A DNA stretch of 64,000 nt from positions 868,001 through 932,000 of the forward strand of contig NC_009142.1 of NCBI RefSeq assembly GCF_000062885.1, written 5' to 3'. The position numbers and the translations under genes were made by a program. Below are positions 33,831 to 42,755 of this stretch, piece after piece. A model generated the notes under the pieces. It searched no databases and was not told the DNA's origin. It worked only from the letters and a program-made list of their open reading frames with translations. The stretch's first letter is position 1; every line of letters starts with the position of its first letter. This stretch comes from Saccharopolyspora erythraea NRRL 2338. GTDB lineage: Bacteria; Actinomycetota; Actinomycetes; Mycobacteriales; Pseudonocardiaceae.

Positions 33831-35621
33831 ATGGTGAACCTGATCAACCTCGAATCGGTGAGCAAGAGCTACGGCGTGCGTCCGCTGCTGGACGAGGTGT
33901 CGCTGGGGGTCGGGGCCTCCGACCGCATCGGGGTCGTCGGGCTCAACGGCGGTGGCAAGACGACGCTGCTGGAGGTCCTCTCGGGCAGCGTGGAGCCCGA
34001 CTCGGGCCGGGTCAGCCACTCCCGCGACCTGCGGATGGCCGTGGTCACCCAGCGCACCGAGCTGCCGGAGGGTTCCACGGTCCGCAACGCCGTGCTCGAC
34101 CCGCACGGCTTCACCGCCGAGCACGAGTGGGCCGCCGACGCCAAGGTGCGGTCCGTGCTCACGGGGCTGGGCATGACGAGCCTGGGCCTGGACACGCCGG
34201 TCGCCGACTTCTCGGGTGGGGAGCGCCGCCGGGTCGCGCTGGCGGCCGCGCTGGTGCGCGAACTGGACCTGCTGGTGCTGGACGAGCCGACCAACCACCT
34301 CGACGTCGAGGGCGTGCGCTGGCTGGCCGACCACCTCCTGCAGCGGCGTTGCGCGCTGGTGATCGTCACCCACGACCGCTGGTTCCTCGACACCGTCTGC
34401 AACCGGACCTGGGAGGTCGTGCAGGGCCGGGTGGAGCAGTACGAGGGCGGCTACGCCGACTGGGTCTTCGCCCGCGCCGAGCGCGCCCGGCTGGCGCAGC
34501 AGGCCGAGGAGAAGCGCCAGAACCTCGCCCGCAAGGAGCTCGCGTGGCTGCAGCGCGGCGCGAAGGCCCGCACCTCCAAGCCGCGCTTCCGCGTCGAGGC
34601 GGCCGAGGCGCTGATCGCCGACGTGCCGCCGCCGCGCGACACGGTGGAGCTGGTGTCCTTCGCCAAGCGCCGGCTCGGCAAGACGGTGCTGGAGCTGGAG
34701 AACGTCGACCTGCGGATCGCCGACCGGGTGCTGCTGGAGGACCTGACCTGGCTGATCGGCCCCGGCGACCGGATCGGGCTGGTCGGGGTGAACGGCTCCG
34801 GCAAGACCACGCTCCTGCGGCTGCTCGCCGGTGAGCGCGAGCCGGACGCGGGCAGGCGGATCGAGGGCAAGACGGTCCGGCTGGCGCACCTGACGCAGGA
34901 GCTGCACGACCTGCCGGGGGACTGGCGCGTGCTGGAGGCGATCGAGGACGTCGCCGAGCGGGTGACGCTGGGCAAGTACGAGCTGACGGCCTCGCAGCTC
35001 GGGGAGCGCTTCGGGTTCGGCAAGGGCAGGCAGTGGACGCCGGTTTCGGACCTCTCCGGCGGTGAGCGCCGCAGGCTCCAGCTCGCCCGGTTGCTCATGG
35101 CCGAGCCCAACGTCCTGGTGCTGGACGAGCCCACCAACGACCTCGACATCGACACCCTGCAGCAGCTGGAGGACCTGCTCGACACCTGGCCCGGCACGCT
35201 CGTCGTGGTCTCCCACGACCGGTACCTGGTCGAGCGGGTCTGCGACAGCGTCCACGCGCTGTTCGGCGACGGGCGGCTGACGCACCTGCCCGGCGGCATC
35301 GAGGAGTACCTGGAGCGCAGGCGGTCGCTGCTGGCGTCGGCCGAGGAGAGCGTCGGCAAGCAGGCCGGGGACGCCGCGGAGGCCACCAGGGCCGCCGGGC
35401 TCACCGGCGCGGAGGAGCGCGCGGCGCGCAAGGAGCTCGGCAGGCTGGAGCGGCAGCTCGACAAGCTGGGCAAGCGCGAGTCGGAGCTGCACGAGAAGCT
35501 CGCCGAGGCCGCGACCGAGCCGGACCGGCTGCAGTCGCTCAACGCCGACCTGCGTGCCCTGGAGCAGGAGAAGGACGACATCGAGACGCGCTGGATGGAG
35601 CTGGCCGACCAGCTCGGCTGA
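33831..35621 (+). CDS. ABC-F family ATPase (Uup-like)
   Basis: A soluble 596-residue protein with two ABC cassettes and no membrane segments. Walker A motifs are GLNGGGKTT and GVNGSGKTT, the signatures are FSGGERRRVAL and LSGGERRRLQL, and Walker B motifs are LLVLDEPTNHLD and VLVLDEPTNDLD. The charged linker between them is short. A C-terminal coiled coil (KELGRLERQLDKLGKRE) places it near Uup. ABC-F proteins act on ribosomes to relieve stalling or drug inhibition. ATG 33831 was chosen for the MVNLINLESVSKSYG start. Confidence 0.92.
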   Translation: MVNLINLESVSKSYGVRPLLDEVSLGVGASDRIGVVGLNGGGKTTLLEVLSGSVEPDSGRVSHSRDLRMAVVTQRTELPEGSTVRNAVLDPHGFTAEHEWAADAKVRSVLTGLGMTSLGLDTPVADFSGGERRRVALAAALVRELDLLVLDEPTNHLDVEGVRWLADHLLQRRCALVIVTHDRWFLDTVCNRTWEVVQGRVEQYEGGYADWVFARAERARLAQQAEEKRQNLARKELAWLQRGAKARTSKPRFRVEAAEALIADVPPPRDTVELVSFAKRRLGKTVLELENVDLRIADRVLLEDLTWLIGPGDRIGLVGVNGSGKTTLLRLLAGEREPDAGRRIEGKTVRLAHLTQELHDLPGDWRVLEAIEDVAERVTLGKYELTASQLGERFGFGKGRQWTPVSDLSGGERRRLQLARLLMAEPNVLVLDEPTNDLDIDTLQQLEDLLDTWPGTLVVVSHDRYLVERVCDSVHALFGDGRLTHLPGGIEEYLERRRSLLASAEESVGKQAGDAAEATRAAGLTGAEERAARKELGRLERQLDKLGKRESELHEKLAEAATEPDRLQSLNADLRALEQEKDDIETRWMELADQLG

Positions 35622-35724
35622 ACCACCGGCCGGCCGGTGCGCCTTCGGCCGCCCGCACCGTCCACAACCGACTGCGACCCGATCGAGACTGTCCGCAGAT
35701 CAACCACCGACGTAAGCTGCCAGC

Positions 35725-37374
35725 GTGAGTCGGTTCGTTGACGAAGTGGTCGCGTCCGCCCGCGCCAACGCCGGAGACGGTGCTCGCGGGCTCACGACGG
35801 GAGAGCCGGACGCCCCCAGGCGCCGGACGTGGGCCGAGGTGCACTCGGTCGCCCTGCGGATGGCCGGAGCGTTGCGCGACGACGTCCGCCCGGGGGACGC
35901 GGTGGCGATCCTGGCCGCCGACCCGGGCCTGATCGCGCCCGCCGTGCAGGGTGTCTGGCTCAGCGGGGGCAGCGTGACGATGCTGCACCAGCCGACTCCG
36001 CGCACCGACCTCGGGCACTGGGCCCAGGACACGCTGCGCGTGCTGAGCATGATCGGGGCGCGGCTGGTCCTGCTCGGTCCTCCCTTCGACCAGCTTTCCG
36101 GGCTGTTGAGCGAGAACGCCATCGAGCACCGCCTGCTCGCCGAGCTCGACGGCGAGCCGCCGGCCGGCCCGGTGGAGGTCGGCGAGGATGCGACCGCGCT
36201 GCTCCAGCTCACCAGCGGGTCGACCGCCGACCCGAAGGCCGTGCGGATCACCCACGGCAACCTCCACTCCAACATGCGGGGCATGGTCACCGCCGCCGAG
36301 CTCGACGCCGAGCGCGACGTCGCGGTGTCGTGGCTGCCGCTGTTCCACGACATGGGGATGGTCGGCTGCCTGACCGTGCCGATGGCGATCGGCATGGAGG
36401 CCGTCAAGGTCACCCCGGCCGACTTCCTGGCCCGCCCGCTGCTGTGGCCGGAGCTGATCAGCCGCCACCGCGGGACGGTGACGGCCGCGCCGAACTTCGC
36501 CTACGCCGTGGTCGGCCGCCGGATGGAACGCGCCGACGAGGGCCAGTTCGACCTGTCCACGCTGCGCTTCACGCTCAACGGCGCGGAGCCGATCGACCCG
36601 GCCGCCGCCCGCGCGTTCACCGACGCGGGTGCCCGGTTCGGGCTCGACCCCGACTGCATGGTGTGCGCGTTCGGGATGGCGGAGTCGACGCTGGCGGTGT
36701 CGTTCGCGCCGCTCGGGTGCGGCATCGAGGTCGACACGATCGACGCAGGCGCCCTGGAGGAGCAGCGCCGCGCGGTGCCGGTGGACGCCGGGGAGGAGCG
36801 GGCGCGGCGGTTCGCCCTGCTGGGCAGGCCGCTGCCGGGACTGGAGGTCGACGTCGTCGACGACGCCGGGAAGCGGCTCGGCGAACGCGAGGTCGGCAGG
36901 CTGCGCATCCGCGGCGATGCGGTGACCCCCGGCTACCTGACCGTGGACGGGCCGCTGGCGACCCAGGACGAGCAGGGCTGGCTGGACACCGGGGACGAGG
37001 GCTACCTGGTCGACGGGCAGGTGGTGATCTGCGGCCGCCGCAAGGACGTGATCATCATGGGCGGGCGCAACATCTACCCGGTGGACATCGAGCGCGCGGC
37101 CTGCGAGGTCGACGGGGTCCGCCCGGGCAACGCCGCCGCGGTCCGGCAGGAGGCCGGGACCAGGCGGGAGCGGTTCGCGGTCGTCCTGGAGTCCAAGCTC
37201 GCCGACGACGAAGCGGCGGTGAAGGCGCTGCGCAAGGAGGTCGCGGCGCGGGTCGTGGACGCCGTGGGCGTGCGGCCGTCGGCGGTGGTGGTGCTCAGGC
37301 CGGGGACCCTGCCCAAGACCCCGTCGGGCAAGCTCAGGCGGGCCGCCACCGCGGAACTGGTGCCCGCGGACTGA
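35725..37374 (+). CDS. Acyl-CoA synthetase / fatty-acyl-AMP ligase
   Basis: A 549-residue ANL-superfamily adenylating enzyme. The AMP-binding loop is LLQLTSGSTADPKAVRITHGN; FGMAESTLAVSF and GWLDTGDEGYLVDGQV carry the adenine and ribose contacts; GRRKDVIIMGGRNIYPVDIE holds the hinge; and PKTPSGKLRR has the C-terminal catalytic lysine. The SWLPLFHDMGMVG segment fits the FadD/FAAL group. Whether it loads CoA or a carrier protein cannot be told, and no polyketide synthase is adjacent. The start is GTG 103 bp after the ABC-F gene. Confidence 0.88.
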   Translation: MSRFVDEVVASARANAGDGARGLTTGEPDAPRRRTWAEVHSVALRMAGALRDDVRPGDAVAILAADPGLIAPAVQGVWLSGGSVTMLHQPTPRTDLGHWAQDTLRVLSMIGARLVLLGPPFDQLSGLLSENAIEHRLLAELDGEPPAGPVEVGEDATALLQLTSGSTADPKAVRITHGNLHSNMRGMVTAAELDAERDVAVSWLPLFHDMGMVGCLTVPMAIGMEAVKVTPADFLARPLLWPELISRHRGTVTAAPNFAYAVVGRRMERADEGQFDLSTLRFTLNGAEPIDPAAARAFTDAGARFGLDPDCMVCAFGMAESTLAVSFAPLGCGIEVDTIDAGALEEQRRAVPVDAGEERARRFALLGRPLPGLEVDVVDDAGKRLGEREVGRLRIRGDAVTPGYLTVDGPLATQDEQGWLDTGDEGYLVDGQVVICGRRKDVIIMGGRNIYPVDIERAACEVDGVRPGNAAAVRQEAGTRRERFAVVLESKLADDEAAVKALRKEVAARVVDAVGVRPSAVVVLRPGTLPKTPSGKLRRAATAELVPAD

Positions 37375-37379
37375 GTCCT

Positions 37380-37580
37380 GTCTTCGACTCACCTTGCTTT
37401 GGTGGTGCCGGTGGCGGAACCCAGGCGTCCTCTGGCTCCGGAATCTTTTTCTCACGTATAGAGCCATACGCCGCGAAAAAGCTGTCCTCGCCAGAGGACG
37501 CCTGAGAACCCGCGGCGGTGCCGGTTGTGAGGGTGAGCCAAGCGGCTACGCCGCTTCAAAGACCAAAGCCAGGCACTGAA
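37380..37580. repeat. Nested palindromic intergenic repeat between fadD-like gene and pth
   Basis: A perfect 15-bp inverted repeat, CAGGCGTCCTCTGGC (37422-37436) and GCCAGAGGACGCCTG (37490-37504), encloses a second pair, CTTTTTC and GAAAAAG. Outer segments (CTCACC near 37388 and GGTGAG near 37532) also pair imperfectly. The flanks resemble the shorter element at 42596-42670, sharing AGCGGCTNCGCCGCTTC near the end. The fold would terminate both convergent genes. Confidence 0.7.
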
Positions 37581-37637
37581 AGCGGCACCGGCGGCCTGGC
37601 GGCGGCCGGGAAACCACGCTCTCGGAAGCGACCGGCC

Positions 37638-38213
37638 TCAGTGGAAGCGGTTCTGCGCGGCTTCCAGCCCCTCCTTGGCGAGGGACTCGACGGCGTCGGC
37701 GCAGAGGTCGACGAAGTACGCGAGCTCCTTGCGCTCGGCGCCGGAGAAGTCCTTGAGGACGTAGTCGGCCGGATCCATCCGGCCCGGCGGGCGGTCGATG
37801 CCGAACCGCACCCGCAGGTAGTCCTTGGTGCCGAGGGACTTGCTGATCGAGCGCAGCCCGTTGTGGCCGTTCTCGCCACCACCGCGCTTGAGCCGCACCG
37901 TGCCGTAGGGCAGGTCGAGCTCGTCGTGGATCACGATCAGCGACCCGGGCTGGACCTTGTAGAACTTCGCCGCACCGGCGACCGGGCCGCCGGAGAGGTT
38001 CATGAACGAGCGCGGTTTCGCGAGCACGGCGCGGACACCGCCGAGCCGTCCCTCGACGATCTCGGCGCCGCTCTTGTGCGCCTTGAACTTGCCGCCGACA
38101 CGCGCGGCGAGCTCATCGGCGACGAGGAAGCCGATGTTGTGCCGGTTGCCCTCGTAGCGGGGGCCGGGGTTGCCGAGCCCGACGATCAGCGCAAGCGGTT
38201 CGGGTGTGCTCAC
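37638..38213 (-). CDS. pth: Peptidyl-tRNA hydrolase
   Basis: A 191-residue cytoplasmic enzyme that frees tRNA from peptidyl-tRNA dropped by ribosomes. [19 protein letters not shown] contains the catalytic H25, [10 protein letters not shown] the substrate-binding asparagine, and [12 protein letters not shown] the catalytic-site aspartate. GTG 38213 was chosen because it gives the usual N-terminus and has AGGAG upstream. It follows rplY in the same direction, the classical rplY-pth pair. Confidence 0.95.
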   Translation of the reverse strand: MSTPEPLALIVGLGNPGPRYEGNRHNIGFLVADELAARVGGKFKAHKSGAEIVEGRLGGVRAVLAKPRSFMNLSGGPVAGAAKFYKVQPGSLIVIHDELDLPYGTVRLKRGGGENGHNGLRSISKSLGTKDYLRVRFGIDRPPGRMDPADYVLKDFSGAERKELAYFVDLCADAVESLAKEGLEAAQNRFH

Positions 38214-38299
38214 GAGACGACGTCTCTCCTGGGGAGGTTCGGCCGGAAGGGGCACGGCGCGCCGCTGGTGCGGCGCGCCGCCCGCCCGGCGTCAGGGGG

Positions 38300-38926
38300 T
38301 CAGCCCTCTTCGGACGCGGCTTCGGTGGTCTCGCCCTCGGCGGCCTCCTCCTCAGCCAGCTCCGGGGCCATCTCCGCCTCGGAGGGGGCCTCGGTGACGT
38401 TGACGATCAGCAGTTCCTCGTCGGTCTGCAGCACGACACCGCGCGGCAGCACGATCTCCGAGGCGGTGATCTGGGTGCCGACCTCGGCGCCCTCGATCGA
38501 GATCTCGAACTGCTCCGGGATGTGCAGGGCCTCGGCCTCGACCGAGAGCTCGGTGACCTCGTGGGTGACCAGGGTGCCCGGGCCGGCCTCGCCGGTGAGC
38601 ACGACCGGCACGTTCACGGTGACCTTCTCGCCGCGCTGGACGAGCAGCAGGTCGACGTGCTCGATGTAGTTCTTGATCGGGTGGGTGGTGATGGTCTTGG
38701 TGAGCGCGAGCTCGCTGTTGGAGCCTGCCACGTCGAGGGTGAGGACCGCGTTGTGCCCGTTCTCACGGATGGCACGCGCGAACTCGACGGCGGGCAGGGA
38801 CAGGTGCTTGGGGTCGGAGCCGTGGCCGTACAGGACGGCGGGGACCTTGCCGGCGCGGCGGGTGCGGCGGGCGGCACCCTTTCCGAACTCGGTGCGCGGT
38901 TCGACGGTGAGACGGACCTCGGACAC
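38300..38926 (-). CDS. rplY: 50S ribosomal protein L25/general stress protein Ctc
   Basis: A 208-residue, long (Ctc/TL5-type) L25 that binds 5S rRNA. The N-terminal domain is [30 protein letters not shown], and the second domain (about 100-185) follows [19 protein letters not shown]. The C-terminal 25 residues are almost entirely Glu and Ala, an acidic tail common in actinomycetes. GTG 38926 has AGGAG upstream. It lies 86 bp upstream of pth on the same strand. Confidence 0.95.
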   Translation of the reverse strand: MSEVRLTVEPRTEFGKGAARRTRRAGKVPAVLYGHGSDPKHLSLPAVEFARAIRENGHNAVLTLDVAGSNSELALTKTITTHPIKNYIEHVDLLLVQRGEKVTVNVPVVLTGEAGPGTLVTHEVTELSVEAEALHIPEQFEISIEGAEVGTQITASEIVLPRGVVLQTDEELLIVNVTEAPSEAEMAPELAEEEAAEGETTEAASEEG

Positions 38927-39292
38927 GGTGGTGCACTCCTCGTTACGTCGGGCGGGACGTGGATGGGTCGCTGGCCTGCGGCGGCGGGGCGCGCTACGCG
39001 GCGTGGGACGACGCGGTGCCGGATGCGGCACCCGGTGTGCGAACGGCACCGGTGTGCCGACCAGAAGGGTCGGCGGCCACCATGCCGCCGCGTCGATCAC
39101 GCCGGGCGAACGGCCCGACCTCGCCGAGGCAACCCGAACAGTCTAAGAGGCGCTTGGAAAGCGCGCTGCATCGGGTTGCGCGACGCGGACGGTAACCGCG
39201 CGGGAACTTCCTGCGGCGCAGCGGTTCCGGGTGCGTTCGGATGCCCCGGGAGCGTCCGAACGCACCCGCGTCGCGGAACGGGCTGCGGCGGA
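38927..39292. other. Intergenic region between rplY and hxlR-type genes, with terminator
   Basis: A hairpin at 39228-39268, CGGGTGCGTTCGGA paired with TCCGAACGCACCCG, follows the stop codon of the HxlR gene and probably terminates it. The remaining 39 to 300 bp before the rplY start should hold the rplY promoter, but no clear hexamers are visible. No gene is seen. Confidence 0.6.
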
Positions 39293-39721
39293 TCAGGGCT
39301 GTGCCGCGGCGGTTTCGTCGTAGCGGTCCCGGGCGTCGAGGACTTCGGTGACGTGGCGCTCGGCCCACGCCGTGACGGCGTGGATGGGCTCCAGCAGGGA
39401 CCTGCCGAGGGCGGTGAGCTCGTAGTCGACCCGCGGCGGCACCTGCGCGTGGACGGTGCGGGTCAGCAACCCGTCGCGCTCCATCGCGCGCAGGGTCTGG
39501 GTGAGGACCTTGGGCGCGACGCCGCCGATCGCGTTGCGCAGCGCGGTGAACCGCAGCGGCCCGGACTCCAGGAAGAGCACGACCAGCGTGGTCCAGCGGT
39601 CGCCGATGCGGTCGAGCACGACGCGCGTCGGGCAGCGCGGATCCATCACGTCGGCGACCAGTGGCGCGCCGTCGGTCCCGTCTTTGGTAACCACACGGTA
39701 CTTATAGCACTTTGAAGTCAC
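39293..39721 (-). CDS. HxlR family transcriptional regulator
   Basis: A winged-helix regulator of up to 142 residues. CPTRVVLDRIGDRWTTLVVLFL is the HxlR signature, with FTALRNAIGGVAPKVLTQTLRAMERDGLLTR following as recognition helix and wing (described in parts). HxlR proteins often sense aldehydes, quinones or electrophiles and control a divergent oxidoreductase, as here. The start is uncertain: GTG 39721 or GTG 39694. Neither has a clear ribosome binding site, so the message may be leaderless. Confidence 0.88.
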   Translation of the reverse strand: MTSKCYKYRVVTKDGTDGAPLVADVMDPRCPTRVVLDRIGDRWTTLVVLFLESGPLRFTALRNAIGGVAPKVLTQTLRAMERDGLLTRTVHAQVPPRVDYELTALGRSLLEPIHAVTAWAERHVTEVLDARDRYDETAAAQP

Positions 39722-39729
39722 TGGTTACC
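39686..39729. promoter_or_regulatory. Candidate operator region between HxlR and oxidoreductase genes
   Basis: GGTAACC (39686-39692) and GGTTACC (39723-39729) form a 7-bp perfect inverted repeat whose centres are 37 bp apart, enclosing an AT-rich core with CTTATAGCAC. They flank the GTG starts of the HxlR gene and lie 43-86 bp before the divergent ATG, the expected place for a regulator acting on both promoters. Confidence 0.5.
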
Positions 39730-39771
39730 AATCGATACCGTCGCGTCGTACCCGGTAGGAGGAGGTAAGCG

Positions 39772-40404
39772 ATGCGACTGGTGTTGTTCGGCGCGACGGG
39801 TTTCGCGGGCGGCCGGATCATGCGGGAGGCCACCGCGCGCGGCCACGAGGTCGTCCCGGTGGCGCGCAACGTGGGTTCGCTGCCCGGCGCTCGCGCCGGT
39901 TCGCTGCACGACGAGGCTTTCGTGCTCGATGTGACCAGCGGTGCCGACGTGATCGCCGTGGCGATCCCCGGCCGCCCGATGGAGGATGGCCGCAAGCTGC
40001 TCGACGCGGTGCCGGGGCTGTTCGCGGCGGCGAGCAAGCACGGCGCGCGGATCGGTGTCGTGGGCGGTGCGGGCAGCCTGCGCGTGTCGGAGGACGGGCC
40101 TCGGCTGATCGACACCCCGGAGTTCCCCGCGGAGTTCAAGGACGAGGCGGGCTCGCACGCCGAGGTGCTGGAAGCCTTCCGCCGGGCGCCCGCGGAGATC
40201 GACTGGTTCTACCTCAGTCCCGCGGCGGTCTTCGGCTCGTACGCGCCAGGCGAGCGCACCGGCCGCTACCGGACGGGCGGGGACGTGCTGCTGACCGACG
40301 AGGAAGGCGTCTCGGCGATCGGCGGTGACGACTACGCGATCGCCTTCGTCGACGAGGTGGAGTCGGCGGCGCACTCGCGCTCCCGGTTCACGGTGGCGTA
40401 CTGA
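39772..40404 (+). CDS. NAD(P)-binding oxidoreductase (YwnB/NmrA-like)
   Basis: A 210-residue atypical short-chain dehydrogenase. The Rossmann glycine motif GATGFAGGRI sits at residues 7-16, followed by ARNVGSLPG, and DWFYLSPAAVFGSYAPG carries the loop typical of NmrA-like NAD(P)-binding proteins. The catalytic YxxxK is not obvious, so it may be a sensor-like or flavin-reductase-like protein. ATG 39772 has a perfect AGGAGGAGG upstream. It is divergent from the HxlR regulator, its probable controller. Confidence 0.87.
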   Translation: MRLVLFGATGFAGGRIMREATARGHEVVPVARNVGSLPGARAGSLHDEAFVLDVTSGADVIAVAIPGRPMEDGRKLLDAVPGLFAAASKHGARIGVVGGAGSLRVSEDGPRLIDTPEFPAEFKDEAGSHAEVLEAFRRAPAEIDWFYLSPAAVFGSYAPGERTGRYRTGGDVLLTDEEGVSAIGGDDYAIAFVDEVESAAHSRSRFTVAY

Positions 40405-40574
40405 GCCTGCGGGTTGCGGGCGGTGCCGGGGCGCGATGGCAGCAGGACCTCGCCCGGTGCCGCCCACGGCCCCGCCCGCCCTGAGGTGGCCGGGCGTCAT
40501 CCGAACGCGCGGTCTCGTCACGGTTTGATCGCCGAGGGGCATATGGGCGCTTCGCCGGGGTTAAGTTGACCCGC

Positions 40575-41888
40575 ATGGCTGCCAACGCGAGCTCTGGTGA
40601 CAACGCGGTCCCGGAAGCCGGCAACGGCGTCCCGGAACCGACCTGGAAGGCGCGCCTCAAGCAGGTGGGGCCGGGTGTGATGGCCGCGGCGACCGGCGTC
40701 GGCGCGGGCGACCTGGTCGCGACCATGGTCGCGGGTGCCCGCTACGGCTACGCGCTGTTCTGGGCGGTGGTGCTGGGCACCGCGTTCAAGCTCGCGCTGG
40801 GCGAGGCCGTCGGGCGCTGGCACCTCGGCTCCAACCGCACGATGCTCTCGGGCTGGCGCACGCTCGGCCGGTGGGCGACCGGCTACTTCGGCGTCTACAT
40901 CGTGGTCTGGGGCTTCATCTACGGCGCGACCGCGATGTCGGCGTCGGCGCTGCCGCTGAACGCGATGTTCCCGGTCCTGCCGGTCGGCGGCTGGGCGGTG
41001 GTGTGCGGGCTGGCCGGGCTCGGCCTGGTCTGGTTCGGCCGCTACGCCCTGCTCGAGAAGGTCATGACGGTGCTGGTCGGCGTCATGTTCGTGACCGTCG
41101 TGGGTACCGCGCTGATGGTGGGCCCGAACCTGCTCGAACTGACCAAGGGCCTCGCTCCGACGCTGCCGGAGGGCTCGGTGGCCTACGTGCTCGGCCTGAT
41201 GGGCGGCGTGGGCGGCACCATCACGCTGGCCGCCTACGGCTACTGGACCTTCGCCAAGGGCTGGCGGTCGCCGAAGTGGATCCCGTTCATGCGCACCGAC
41301 AACGCGGTCGGCTACATCACCACCGGGATCTTCGTGGTCGCGATGCTGGTGGTCGGGTCCGAGATCCTGCTCGGCCAGGAGCTGACCGAGAGCGACAAGG
41401 GACTGCTCACGCTCGGCGAGCGGCTGGCGGTGGACTACGGCCAGTGGGCTCGGATCCCGTTCCTGGTCGGCTTCTTCGCCGTCGCGTTCACCTCGGTGAT
41501 CGGGGTGTGGAACGGCGTCAGCCTGCTGTTCGCCGACTGGTGGCGGACCTGGCGGATGCCGAAGGAGGCGCCGGAGGAGACCGCCGAGACCTACGACCAC
41601 AAGGCCGGCATGCACAGCACGCCGTACCGGATCTACCTGCTGTGGCTGACCTTCCCGCCGATGCTGCTGCTGTTCCTCGGCAAGCCGTTCCAGCTCACGA
41701 TCATCTACGGTGTGCTCGGCGCGCTGTTCATGCCGTTCCTGGCGGGCACCCTGCTCTTCCTGCTCAACTCGAAGTCGCACATGCCCGCGCCGCACCGGTC
41801 GCGGTGGCTGTCCAACACGATGCTCGTGCTGTGCCTGGGGCTGTTCGTCGGCGTGGCGGCGAACGAGATGATCGGCATGTTCGAGTGA
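40575..41888 (+). CDS. Nramp-related transporter lacking the DPGN metal motif
   Basis: A 437-residue membrane protein with 11 predicted helices in the LeuT-like Nramp arrangement (helix 1 near GPGVMAAATGVGAGDLVA, followed by the conserved AGARYGYALFW). Canonical Nramp metal transporters have DPGN in helix 1 and MPH in helix 6. Here the helix 1 site reads GAGD (43-46), and helix 6 shows GGVGGTITLAAYGY with no Met-Pro-His. It therefore belongs to the Nramp-related group with other or unknown substrates. ATG 40575 starts the conserved region after a polar tail. Confidence 0.8.
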   Translation: MAANASSGDNAVPEAGNGVPEPTWKARLKQVGPGVMAAATGVGAGDLVATMVAGARYGYALFWAVVLGTAFKLALGEAVGRWHLGSNRTMLSGWRTLGRWATGYFGVYIVVWGFIYGATAMSASALPLNAMFPVLPVGGWAVVCGLAGLGLVWFGRYALLEKVMTVLVGVMFVTVVGTALMVGPNLLELTKGLAPTLPEGSVAYVLGLMGGVGGTITLAAYGYWTFAKGWRSPKWIPFMRTDNAVGYITTGIFVVAMLVVGSEILLGQELTESDKGLLTLGERLAVDYGQWARIPFLVGFFAVAFTSVIGVWNGVSLLFADWWRTWRMPKEAPEETAETYDHKAGMHSTPYRIYLLWLTFPPMLLLFLGKPFQLTIIYGVLGALFMPFLAGTLLFLLNSKSHMPAPHRSRWLSNTMLVLCLGLFVGVAANEMIGMFE

Positions 41889-41984
41889 GAGTTGGGACAC
41901 TCCAGGGTCCGCCAAGAAATTTGAAGCCTCAAGAAAGCGTTGCGCCCGGGGACTCCCGTTGTCACCCCCCCGAGGAGGACGCCC

Positions 41985-42593
41985 ATGACGGCAACCGATC
42001 AGGCCCCCGCCCTGGAGATCGAGCAGCACGTCCAGGACCTGCTGTTCCGCGAGGCCCGCACCGCCAACACCTTCAGCGACGAGCCCGTCACCGACGAGCA
42101 GGTCCGCGCCATCTACGACCTGGTCAAGTGGGGCCCGACCTCGATGAACCAGCAGCCGTTGCGGGTCGTGCTGGTTCGCTCGGACGAGGCCAAGCAGCGG
42201 CTGCTGCCGCTGATGGGCGAGGGCAACCGCGACAAGACCGGCAAGGCGCCGCTGGTCGCGCTGCTGGGCACCGACACCGAGTTCCACGAGAAGCTGCCCC
42301 GGCTTTTCCCGCACTTCCCGGGGGCCCGGGACGTCTGGACCGACGACGACTTCCGCACCAGGCACGCGCTGCTGAACGCGAGCCTGCAGATCGGCTACTT
42401 CATCGTCGGCGTGCGCGCCGCCGGGCTGGCCGCGGGCCCGATGACCGGGTTCGACGCCGACGCGGTGACCAAGGAGTTCTTCCCCGAGGGCCAGCAGGCC
42501 CTGGTCGCGGTCAACCTCGGCAAGCCGGGGCCCGACGCCTGGTTCGAGCGGCTCCCGCGCCTGGACTACGACGAGGTCGTCACGACCGTCTGA
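41985..42593 (+). CDS. Nitroreductase, malonic semialdehyde reductase (RutE/HadB) type
   Basis: A 202-residue FMN-dependent oxidoreductase. FREARTANTFSDEPVTDEQ and WGPTSMNQQPLRVVLVRS are the FMN-binding segments. LNASLQIGYFIVGVRAAGLAAGPMTGFD (read in parts) and VNLGKPGPDAWFERLPRL match the RutE/HadB branch. It would reduce malonic semialdehyde or related enones. Strong GAGGAGG before ATG 41985. It lies 96 bp after the Nramp-related gene. No other rut genes are nearby, so the physiological role is open. Confidence 0.85.
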   Translation: MTATDQAPALEIEQHVQDLLFREARTANTFSDEPVTDEQVRAIYDLVKWGPTSMNQQPLRVVLVRSDEAKQRLLPLMGEGNRDKTGKAPLVALLGTDTEFHEKLPRLFPHFPGARDVWTDDDFRTRHALLNASLQIGYFIVGVRAAGLAAGPMTGFDADAVTKEFFPEGQQALVAVNLGKPGPDAWFERLPRLDYDEVVTTV

Positions 42594-42595
42594 GG

Positions 42596-42670
42596 TCTGC
42601 CTTCGAACTCATCTTGCGGCGGTGCGGGTCGCGAGGATGAGCCGAGCGGCTGCGCCGCTTCGAAGACGAA
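42596..42670. repeat. Intergenic palindromic repeat, second copy of the 37380 family
   Basis: CTTCGAACTCATCTTGCGG opens the element, CTCATC...GATGAG pair, and GAGCGGCTGCGCCGCTTC forms a small stem (GCGGC/GCCGC). The 37380 copy shares the opening TCTTCGACTCACCTTGC and the closing AGCGGCTACGCCGCTTC, but holds a palindromic insert between them. Confidence 0.65.
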
Positions 42671-42702
42671 AGACAGTCTCCGAGCGGGGACGCACCGCAA
42701 GT

Positions 42703-42740
42703 GCGAAAGGCCCCGGTCCGAGTGGACCGGGGCCTTTCGC
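42703..42740 (-). terminator. Terminator of the glmU-prs operon
   Basis: GCGAAAGGCCCCGGTCC (42703-42719) pairs perfectly over 17 bp with GGACCGGGGCCTTTCGC (42724-42740), 15 bases beyond the prs stop. It can also serve the convergent nitroreductase gene. Confidence 0.9.
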
Positions 42741-42755
42741 TGCGGTTGCGCCTGA

